Shown here: in pieces, positions 36,767 through 43,796 of the stretch | Position numbering within the stretch: position 1 is the first letter of the stretch | Layout of the letters: every line of letters starts with the position of its first letter | Assembly (NCBI RefSeq): GCF_014529945.1 | Contig: NZ_JACVFB010000002.1 | Location: 1,116,001 to 1,180,000 of the forward strand | Origin: Chitinophaga varians | GTDB taxonomy: Bacteria > Bacteroidota > Bacteroidia > Chitinophagales > Chitinophagaceae | Length of the DNA stretch: 64,000 nt | Direction of reading: 5' to 3' | Made by a program: the position numbers and the translations under genes | Notes under the pieces: model-generated | Databases searched by the model: none | Told to the model about the DNA's origin: nothing | What the model saw: the letters and a program-made list of their open reading frames with translations, nothing else

Positions 36767-38146
36767 ATGAAAAAAATCATAATAGCACTCACATTGCCTT
36801 GCATCATGCTTTCTACTTCCTGCAGTAAGTTTGTTGACGGGTATGAAGTTTCTCCGAACAACCCAATTAAAGCTACCGGCCCATTGGTGTTGTCCAGTGC
36901 CGAACTGGGGTTGATGTCGGTTTATGCAGGCACACCTGCACGTACAGCGGGAATCCTGACCCAGCAACTGGGTGGTACAGCAGATCAGATGCTGGCCATC
37001 GATATGTATGATATCAAGGAAGGCGATGCCACCAATGACTGGAATAACATTTATAACAACGTTATTCAGCCTTGTAATGACATCGTTGCCCAGTATAGTG
37101 AAGGTAACCCGCATAACAAGGGGATAGCACTCGTTGTGAAGGCAATGGGTCTTGCCGTTGCCACGGATCTGTGGGGTGATGTGCCTGGCCAGGAAGGTGG
37201 TATGGGTAATATTACCGGCAACTTTTCACCGAAGTACGACGCGCAAAAAGATATCTACACTCAAATCCAGTCTCTGCTGGATGAGGCGATCGTTTTGCTG
37301 AAAACTACCGGACAAGATGTACGCGAGGTAGGCACCAACGATCTGTTCTTTAAAGGAGATACCAACAAGTGGTTAAATACCGCTTACCTGCTGAAAGCCA
37401 GATATGCTATCCACCTGACCAAAAAGAACGCCAATGATGCTGCTACTAAAGCATTGGATGCGTTGAATAACGTAACGAATGCCGGTGACCTGCGCGCAAC
37501 TTATGGCGAGTCTACCAACGAGTTCAATCAATGGTATCAGTTTAGCCTGGACCGTGCTCCCCTTCTCAGAATGGGTGCAAACCTGATCAATATGATGAAG
37601 GCCAGCAACGACCCACGTCTCAGCGTATACGCTGCGGTTGCAGCCGGTGGAGGTTATGTTGGTGCTGCTCCTGGTTCTGAGAACCAGAATGCTTCTGAAC
37701 TGGGTACTTACATGGCGGGTCAGACAGCTCCTATCACCCTCGCAGGTTATGTAGAAGCATTGTTCATTAAAGCAGAAGCAAACTTCCTCCTGGGTAAAGC
37801 TCAGGAAGCTGCTGACGCTTACAATACCGCTGTGCTCACACATGTACAGAATGCAACCGGCAGCCCTGCTCCTGATGCTTTCAAAACAGCTTATGCCAGC
37901 GAAACTGCTGCTTCTATCACGAAGGAGAAAATCATGAATCAGAAATATGTTGCGCTGTTCGCTCAGATCGAAACATATACTGACTGGCGCCGTACAGGCT
38001 TCCCAACACTCACGCCTAATCCGAGCAACGTGTTGAACAAACCTGCTATTCCGCGTCGCCTCCCTACTGACCAGAACGAACGTCTGTACAACAAAAATGT
38101 AGTTGTAACAAGCGATATCCTGAAACCAGTATGGTGGGATGAATAA
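36767..38146 (+). CDS. SusD-like_2-type surface lipoprotein (pair 3)
   Basis: 459 residues from the ATG at 36767, chosen because it begins a normal lipoprotein signal (MKKIIIALTLPCIMLSTSCSKF, Cys near residue 19); a longer frame from a TTG at 36728 has no signal-like start. EVSPNNPIKATGPLVLSSAELGL corresponds to the DPNNP opening of SusD-2. WLNTAYLLKARYAIHL and the C-terminal QIETYTDWRRTGFPTL are also shared, so pairs 2 and 3 look related. It should be the ligand-binding lid of SusC-3. Confidence 0.95.
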   Translation: MKKIIIALTLPCIMLSTSCSKFVDGYEVSPNNPIKATGPLVLSSAELGLMSVYAGTPARTAGILTQQLGGTADQMLAIDMYDIKEGDATNDWNNIYNNVIQPCNDIVAQYSEGNPHNKGIALVVKAMGLAVATDLWGDVPGQEGGMGNITGNFSPKYDAQKDIYTQIQSLLDEAIVLLKTTGQDVREVGTNDLFFKGDTNKWLNTAYLLKARYAIHLTKKNANDAATKALDALNNVTNAGDLRATYGESTNEFNQWYQFSLDRAPLLRMGANLINMMKASNDPRLSVYAAVAAGGGYVGAAPGSENQNASELGTYMAGQTAPITLAGYVEALFIKAEANFLLGKAQEAADAYNTAVLTHVQNATGSPAPDAFKTAYASETAASITKEKIMNQKYVALFAQIETYTDWRRTGFPTLTPNPSNVLNKPAIPRRLPTDQNERLYNKNVVVTSDILKPVWWDE

Positions 38147-38173
38147 TCAAAAGCATCTCTTTTCATAAAGCAG

Positions 38174-38207
38174 ACAGGCTGACCATTATTGGTCAGCCTG
38201 TTTTTTT
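38174..38207 (+). terminator. terminator of susCD operon 3
   Basis: ACAGGCTGACC (38174-38184) and GGTCAGCCTGT (38191-38201) pair perfectly over a 6-base loop, followed by seven Ts. The AGGCTGACC stem recurs in two other terminators of this window. Confidence 0.9.
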
Positions 38208-38257
38208 ATATGCATTGCCGGCGGAATAGTTTGTATTCCTGACATACGATGAAAATA

Positions 38258-38291
38258 CAAAGGGCTGGCCCGTTTGAAGGCCAGCCCTTTG
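38258..38291 (-). terminator. terminator of the TlpA-like gene
   Basis: CAAAGGGCTGGCC / GGCCAGCCCTTTG, 13-bp perfect arms with an 8-base loop, 29 bases past the minus-strand stop codon. On the minus strand it is followed by TATTTTC. Confidence 0.8.
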
Positions 38292-38320
38292 CATTGATCA
38301 ATATAAATAATCGGAAGATA

Positions 38321-39484
38321 TTATTTCAGTACTTCTTTCAGTTTAGCGATCAGCTGATCGCCTCTGAGGTTGCTGGCGATCACTTTACCCTGAGGATCGA
38401 GCAGGAAGTTAGTAGGGATAGCGTTGATGCCATATAAAGGCACTACAGAAGAGTCCCAGAATTTCAGATCGCTTACGTGGTTCCAGGTGAGGCCGTCTTT
38501 TATGATAGCGGCTACCCATTGATCTTTGGTTTTATCCAATGACACGCCGAAGACGGTGAAGTTTTTACCTTTAAACTGCTGGAAGGCTTTCACTACGTTC
38601 GGATTTTCTTCGCGGCAGGGACCACACCAGCTGGCCCAGAAATCGAGCAGTACATATTTGCCACGCATAGATTTCAGGCTGATCATTTTACCGTTAGGGT
38701 CCGGAAGGGTGAAGTCGGGAGCTTCCATTCCCACTTTTACAGCGGTTGCTTCTTCGTCATCTCCGCCTGCTGCGTCCGCACTGCCTAACTGGTTGTTTTT
38801 CTCCAGTTCAGCGATTTTGTCGGTCATGCTTTTGACCAAAGTATTTTTAGGGAAGCGGGTGGTTAAACCGGTGATGATTTGTTTATGGGAGATGATTTCT
38901 TCCGGGTTTCTTACCTGGCTGATCGCAAATACGGCGTTGGCCGGATTTTTTGTTTTTTCAGCCATGTTAAAGAATCCCTGTTCGAAATCTTTTTCTTTTT
39001 TCTGGATAGCGGCCAGCTGTGGCTGGAATACGCTGTCCGGCACTTTGGCGCCGTGAAGGCTGTCTACCCTGCGCATTTCTTCTGTGAGGGCGATGGACTG
39101 TTTGCTGATGTCTTGCAGGAACTGCTGCAGCTCAGAAGTAGCTTCAGAACCGCTTACCTTCAAACCTTCGAGGTTGTTGGCATCTCCTTCCAGTTTCATA
39201 TCGCCTGCATCGAGAGAGAGCAGGATGAATTTGCCATTGTCGAAACGGATGCGGTAGAGACCTTGTTCAGGTACCATACCTTTCAGGGTAAATTTACCGC
39301 TGGCATCTTTTACGCTGGTGGAGTCTACCACTTTCAGGTTGTCCAGCGTCAGCTCTTCCAGTACTACAGGTCCAAGGGGAAGATTAGTAAAGTGTCCCTC
39401 GATTTTAAATTCTCCTTTCTCTGTTTGTCCGGTACATCCCGCCAGGAATGCAGCTACGGACATCCACAATAAGTATTTTTTCAT
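38321..39484 (-). CDS. TlpA-family thiol-disulfide oxidoreductase with DUF4369 domain
   Basis: 387 residues. A lipoprotein signal (FLAGCTGQ) is followed by a DUF4369-like beta domain (about residues 25-130: FKIEGHFTNLPLGPVVLEE, LKGMVPEQGLYRIRF). Then come a helical linker with a run of charged residues and a C-terminal thioredoxin fold of the AhpC/TlpA type. The active site WCGPC is at 286-290 (C287, C290) and the cis-Pro loop is NAIPTNFLLD. It is likely a periplasm-facing lipoprotein that reduces or isomerises disulfides. It is monocistronic, with its own terminator at 38258. Confidence 0.93.
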   Translation of the reverse strand: MKKYLLWMSVAAFLAGCTGQTEKGEFKIEGHFTNLPLGPVVLEELTLDNLKVVDSTSVKDASGKFTLKGMVPEQGLYRIRFDNGKFILLSLDAGDMKLEGDANNLEGLKVSGSEATSELQQFLQDISKQSIALTEEMRRVDSLHGAKVPDSVFQPQLAAIQKKEKDFEQGFFNMAEKTKNPANAVFAISQVRNPEEIISHKQIITGLTTRFPKNTLVKSMTDKIAELEKNNQLGSADAAGGDDEEATAVKVGMEAPDFTLPDPNGKMISLKSMRGKYVLLDFWASWCGPCREENPNVVKAFQQFKGKNFTVFGVSLDKTKDQWVAAIIKDGLTWNHVSDLKFWDSSVVPLYGINAIPTNFLLDPQGKVIASNLRGDQLIAKLKEVLK

Positions 39485-39552
39485 GCTACTGATTTTTTAT
39501 CGTTTTCTGAGCCTTTCAACTGTCAATATTAGCTAAATATCTTCAAAGCGGC

Positions 39553-41004
39553 TTATCCTTTCAGTTTTTCGGCCAACAGCTCGTTGGTCAGTCGTGGATC
39601 TGCCTTGCCTTTGGATAGTTTCATCACTTCCCCTACAAAGAGCGACATCAGGCCTTTTTTGCCGCCGCGGAAGGCGGCTACCTTATCCGGATATTTGGCC
39701 AGCACCTCATCGATGATGGGGCTGATATTGTCGGCGTTGGTGTCCTGGAGGAGATTGAGCCGGGTGGCGATGGCCAGCGGATCTTCCGTAGTGGCGGTAA
39801 TCATCTCCGGTAATATCCGTGAGGAGGCGATGGAGAAGCTTACTTTCCCGCTGTCGGTGAGGTGGATAAGCGCTGCCAATGCTGCCGGGGTGACCGGAAA
39901 CCGGGAGATGTCCGCGGAATGCTCGTTGAGCCAAGATTTCACAGGGCCCAGCATCCAGTTGGCGGCAGCCTTATATTGTGTAGTGACTGCAGTGAGGCTT
40001 TCAAAATAGTCGGCGGTGCCTTTGTCGTCGCAGATCACGCGGGCATCGTATTCCGACAGTCCGTATGCAGTGGTGTATTTCCGGATCAGTTCTTCCGGCA
40101 AAGCGGGCAGGGTGGCTCTGATAGCGGCGATAAACTCGTCGGTGAGATGGAATGGCGCCAGGTCTGGCTCGGGGAAGTAACGATAGTCGTTAGCTTCTTC
40201 TTTGGAGCGCAGGGAGAAGGAGCTGCCGGTAGCTGCGTCGAAGCTGCGGGTTTCCTGTATCAGGGTGCCGCTGGCTTCCAGCAGGTCGATTTGCCTTTTT
40301 ACCTCGTTATCAATGGCCCGCTTTACGTTACGGATGGAGTTCATGTTTTTCACTTCCACCTTGGTGCCCAGCGTGGTAGTGCCTTTGATGCGTACGGAGA
40401 TATTGGCGTCGCAGCGCATACTACCTTCTTCCATGTTGCCGTCGCATACGCCGAGGTAACGCACGAGGCGCCGCAGTTCGGTCAGGTAGGCGTAGGCTTC
40501 ATCGCTGGTGTGCATATCCGGTTCACTCACAATTTCCACGAGTGGCACGCCGGCGCGGTTGTAGTCAACATAGCTGTTGGCCGGGTCCTGATCATGGAGG
40601 AGCTTACCGGCATCTTCTTCCAGATGGATACGGTTGAGCTGAATCTGCCGGCTGCCGGCATCGGTTACTACCGGCACATAGCCACCTTTGCAGATGGGCG
40701 CGGTATGCTGGGATACCTGGTACCCTTTCGGCAGATCGGGATAGAAGTAGTTCTTACGGGCGAAGTAATTATCCTTTTCTATTTCGCAATGGCAGGCGAG
40801 GCCTAATTTAATGGCGTATTCGGCTGCTTTACGGTTCATCCGGGGCAGGGTGCCGGGATGTGCCAGGGAAATGGCGCTGATATGGGTGTTGGGCGCCCCG
40901 CCAAAGGCAGCACTGTCACTGCAGAACAGTTTGCTGTCGGTGAGCAGCTGGGCATGCACTTCCAGCCCGATCACTGTTTCATATTTGCTGTAGATATCGC
41001 TCAT
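39553..41004 (-). CDS. gatB: Asp-tRNA(Asn)/Glu-tRNA(Gln) amidotransferase subunit B
   Basis: 483 residues, normal length. GatB is the kinase/tRNA-binding subunit of GatCAB, which converts Glu-tRNA(Gln) or Asp-tRNA(Asn) to the amide form. The opening YETVIGLEVHAQLLTDSKLFC, GYQVSQHTAPIC, HLEEDAGKLLHD, DYNRAGVPLVEIVSEPD and MRCDANISV are diagnostic. The C-terminal YqeY-like tail (LFVGEVMKLSKGKADP) is complete. gatA and gatC are not in the window. A -7-like box lies at 41023-41030. Confidence 0.97.
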   Translation of the reverse strand: MSDIYSKYETVIGLEVHAQLLTDSKLFCSDSAAFGGAPNTHISAISLAHPGTLPRMNRKAAEYAIKLGLACHCEIEKDNYFARKNYFYPDLPKGYQVSQHTAPICKGGYVPVVTDAGSRQIQLNRIHLEEDAGKLLHDQDPANSYVDYNRAGVPLVEIVSEPDMHTSDEAYAYLTELRRLVRYLGVCDGNMEEGSMRCDANISVRIKGTTTLGTKVEVKNMNSIRNVKRAIDNEVKRQIDLLEASGTLIQETRSFDAATGSSFSLRSKEEANDYRYFPEPDLAPFHLTDEFIAAIRATLPALPEELIRKYTTAYGLSEYDARVICDDKGTADYFESLTAVTTQYKAAANWMLGPVKSWLNEHSADISRFPVTPAALAALIHLTDSGKVSFSIASSRILPEMITATTEDPLAIATRLNLLQDTNADNISPIIDEVLAKYPDKVAAFRGGKKGLMSLFVGEVMKLSKGKADPRLTNELLAEKLKG

Positions 41005-41022
41005 AATCCGTACTGATTATCG

Positions 41023-41030
41023 CAAATATA
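41023..41030 (-). promoter_or_regulatory. candidate -7 box for gatB
   Basis: TATATTTG on the minus strand, a full TAnnTTTG match, 18 bases before the gatB ATG. No clear -33 element. Confidence 0.4.
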
Positions 41031-41111
41031 TTCAAATAATGCTGGGTTTCCGACCTATTTCATGCCCGGAAATGCCTAACTTGAGGCAGATAAAGGTTAA
41101 ATTTTTACCCT

Positions 41112-42494
41112 ATGATCAGCAATGCCCAGATAAGCCAGCTGTACAATGCCCAGCATGACTATTTCGATTCCGGTGTTACCCGCCCCTATGCCTTCAGAAA
41201 AGCGATGCTGCAAAAACTGAAGAAAGCGATTCAGCGGTATGAGCCCCGTATTCTCGAAGCGTTGAAACAGGATCTCAACAAACACCCGCTGGAGGCTTAT
41301 AGCAGCGAAGTAGGGTTTCTCTATGAAGAGATTGCCTATATAGCCGCCAATCTGAAACAGTGGATGGAGCCGGAGGTGGTGACTTCCCCCTTTGTGACCT
41401 ATCCCAGCAGCAGCCGCGTATACCGTGAGCCGTTGGGACTTACGCTGATCATTGCGCCCTGGAATTATCCTTTTATGCTGCAACTGAGCCCACTGGTAGG
41501 CGCTATTGCGGGCGGCAACTGCGCCATCCTGAAGCCTTCCGAGCTGGCGCCGCATACGGCTGCCGTGATCGCGGAACTGATCCGGGAAACATTTGACCCG
41601 GCTTATATCAGTGTGGTGGAAGGTGACGGTAGTACCGTTATCCCTGAACTGATGGCTTTCCGTTTCGACCATGTATTTTTTACCGGCAGTATCCCCGTCG
41701 GCAAAAAAATCATGGAGATGGCCGTGCCGCATCTCACACCGGTTACGCTGGAACTGGGCGGTAAATCGCCCTGCATCGTAGATGAAAAAGTGAATATAAA
41801 GGTGGCGGCTAAACGGATCGTCTGGTCCAAATTCTGGAATGCAGGCCAAACCTGTGTAGCGCCGGATTACCTGCTGGTACACCACAAGGTGAAAGAAGAA
41901 CTGCTGGCGGCCCTGAAAGCGGCCATCGTGGAGTTTTTTGGCGAGAACCCAGCGGATAGCAGCGACTATGCCCGTATGATCAATACCCGCCGGTTTGATG
42001 CGGTGGCTGCCTATCTGAAAGAAGGACGTATCCTCTACGGTGGCCAGACTGATCGTGATCAACGTTATATCGCCCCTACCCTGCTGGAAGAGGTGGAATG
42101 GGACGATCCGGTGATGCAGGAGGAAATTTTCGGCCCGGTGTTGCCTATCCTGACTTTTGAAACGCTGCCACAGGCTATCCAGGCGATTAAGAAAAACCCA
42201 TATCCGTTAGCGTTATATGTCTTCACCAAAAGCAAAAAAACAGAGAACGCATTAATAGAGCAGGTACGCTTCGGCGGCGGCTGTGTGAACAACGCGCTGG
42301 TACATCTTACCAATCCGGAGCTTCCTTTTGGCGGCGCAGGTTTCAGTGGCATGGGACAGTACCACGGCCGCTACAGTTTTGAAACGTTCACTCATGCTAA
42401 AGGCATGCTGAAAACCGGTACCTGGCTGGATGTGCCGGTAAAATATCCGCCGTTTAAAAATAAACTCGGCCTGTTGAAAAAGATCATGAAATAA
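41112..42494 (+). CDS. aldehyde dehydrogenase family protein (ALDH3-like)
   Basis: 460 residues, the length of the class 3 / fatty-aldehyde type rather than the ~500 of classical ALDH. The NAD(P)-binding IIAPWNYPF and LKPSELAPHTA, the general base Glu in TLELGGKSP and the nucleophile Cys in NAGQTCVAPDY are visible. EIFGPVLPIL and PFGGAGFSGMGQYHG close the catalytic fold. The C-terminal tail (YPPFKNKLGLLKKIM) is amphipathic and could touch the membrane. Likely role is oxidation of medium or long-chain or other hydrophobic aldehydes. It is monocistronic and divergent from gatB. Confidence 0.93.
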   Translation: MISNAQISQLYNAQHDYFDSGVTRPYAFRKAMLQKLKKAIQRYEPRILEALKQDLNKHPLEAYSSEVGFLYEEIAYIAANLKQWMEPEVVTSPFVTYPSSSRVYREPLGLTLIIAPWNYPFMLQLSPLVGAIAGGNCAILKPSELAPHTAAVIAELIRETFDPAYISVVEGDGSTVIPELMAFRFDHVFFTGSIPVGKKIMEMAVPHLTPVTLELGGKSPCIVDEKVNIKVAAKRIVWSKFWNAGQTCVAPDYLLVHHKVKEELLAALKAAIVEFFGENPADSSDYARMINTRRFDAVAAYLKEGRILYGGQTDRDQRYIAPTLLEEVEWDDPVMQEEIFGPVLPILTFETLPQAIQAIKKNPYPLALYVFTKSKKTENALIEQVRFGGGCVNNALVHLTNPELPFGGAGFSGMGQYHGRYSFETFTHAKGMLKTGTWLDVPVKYPPFKNKLGLLKKIMK

Positions 42495-42533
42495 AGCGCC
42501 AGGATGAAGTCCTGGGCTACAACATAAAAACGA

Positions 42534-42560
42534 AGAGGCTGACCACGCAGGTCAGCCTCT
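42534..42560 (-). terminator. terminator of the PDZ-protein gene
   Basis: AGAGGCTGACC / GGTCAGCCTCT, 11-bp perfect arms with a 5-base loop. A T-tract (CGTTTTTA) follows only on the minus strand. The stem shares AGGCTGACC with terminators at 38174 and 43749. It may also stop the convergent aldehyde dehydrogenase message. Confidence 0.8.
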
Positions 42561-42599
42561 CGTCTGTATAATTAAACCCAAAAGAAAAAAGTCTCGTTT

Positions 42600-43607
42600 T
42601 TAAAGGTCCGCTGTGTGCAGTTTTTTCGGCACTTTGATGTCGATTGTCTGTGTCTGGCCATTTCGTTTAATCGTAGCCGTTATCGTTCCTTTGTCGCGGT
42701 TGGCGCGGTAAATCTCTGCCACATCATGCGCTGATTTTACCGTGCTGCCGGCCATGTCGGTGATCAGGTCATTGACTTTGAAGCCTGCTTTTTCGGCGGG
42801 AGAGCCCGGTGCCATATTGATCACCTGTGCGCCGTTTCCGTCGTCGGTGTCCTGTACCTGGATACCGAGTTTCACGCCTTCATCTGCCCTTTCAAAACCA
42901 AAGCCTTGTCCGCCGCGAGGCATGGGAAAGGTGAACAACTCGCTTCTTCTGCGCGGTGCGTTGAAGATACCGCCGAAGGAATTTTCCTTCCTTTCGTCCA
43001 GCGTAACGGTGGCTTTGTTTTGTTTATTATTGCGTGTATACGATACCGTTATTTTATCGCCTGGTTTGAAACGACCAATGGTTTCAAATAAGGCTTTCGG
43101 TTCGTTGATGACTTCATTATTGATTTTTGTGATAGCGTCTCCCACTTTGATACCTGCTTTGTCTGCCGGGCTGCCGGGGGCGACTGATTTCACGGTGGCG
43201 CCTACTGCTGTCGTTTTCTCGGTGATAACGCCTAATACGGCTTTGTTGCCGGTAATAGGAAGTTCCTCGCCTTCATCATCTCCTTCACTGCCAAACAGCT
43301 GAATTTCATCCCGGGAAGATCCGTTGTCAAAGCTGAAGTTGTTCCCATTCATCGGGGTAATGCGCCGGCGGAAAACGGAGATGTCCGGATTGCTGTACTG
43401 GTCCATTTTTTGGCCGTCTAACAGGATATCGCCGTCTTTGATTTCTACGATTACCTTACCGCCTTTGTTGCTTTTGTTTTTGATGACGATTTCATCATAC
43501 TCGCCCATTTTATCTTTTGCTGAAGCACCTGGACTTTGTGCAGCGGCCACGCTTACAGCGAGGCAACTAAAGCCTGCCAGGGTAAAATTTCTGAGTACGT
43601 TTTTCAT
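42600..43607 (-). CDS. periplasmic protein with two PDZ domains
   Basis: 335 residues with a signal peptide ending near VAAAQS. Two PDZ domains are visible: about residues 122-205 (LGVITEKTTAVGATVKSVAPGSPADKAGIKVGDAITKIN) and about 245-328 (LGIQVQDTDDGNGAQVINMAPGSPAEKAGFKVNDLITDM). The first ~100 residues are Asp/Lys/Gly-rich. No trypsin-like or other protease domain is present, so it is not a DegP/HtrA enzyme. It probably binds peptides or protein C-termini in the envelope. It is a single gene, with a -7-like box at 43635-43642 and a terminator at 42534. Confidence 0.88.
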   Translation of the reverse strand: MKNVLRNFTLAGFSCLAVSVAAAQSPGASAKDKMGEYDEIVIKNKSNKGGKVIVEIKDGDILLDGQKMDQYSNPDISVFRRRITPMNGNNFSFDNGSSRDEIQLFGSEGDDEGEELPITGNKAVLGVITEKTTAVGATVKSVAPGSPADKAGIKVGDAITKINNEVINEPKALFETIGRFKPGDKITVSYTRNNKQNKATVTLDERKENSFGGIFNAPRRRSELFTFPMPRGGQGFGFERADEGVKLGIQVQDTDDGNGAQVINMAPGSPAEKAGFKVNDLITDMAGSTVKSAHDVAEIYRANRDKGTITATIKRNGQTQTIDIKVPKKLHTADL

Positions 43608-43634
43608 ATGCCAGTTTGATTTTTTTGAGTGCTA

Positions 43635-43642
43635 CAAAATTA
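43635..43642 (-). promoter_or_regulatory. candidate -7 box for the PDZ-protein gene
   Basis: TAATTTTG on the minus strand, a full match, 27 bases before the ATG. No good -33 element at normal spacing. Confidence 0.4.
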
Positions 43643-43748
43643 ACCGGGGCAACATGTAAGAAAAAGTTAAAACTGTCCGCCAGGTGACCGCGGTCATTAG
43701 ATGAATTGTTAAAATTTGCCCTGAGGGGGCTAAGATACAGCATAAAAA

Positions 43749-43774
43749 AAGGCTGACCCAAAAAGGTCAGCCTT
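43749..43774 (-). terminator. terminator of alaS
   Basis: AAGGCTGACC / GGTCAGCCTT, perfect 10-bp arms with a 6-base loop. Read on the minus strand it is followed by a run of Ts, and it lies 22 bases past the alaS stop codon. Confidence 0.88.
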
Positions 43775-43796
43775 CCTGTCGATATACGAAATGAAA

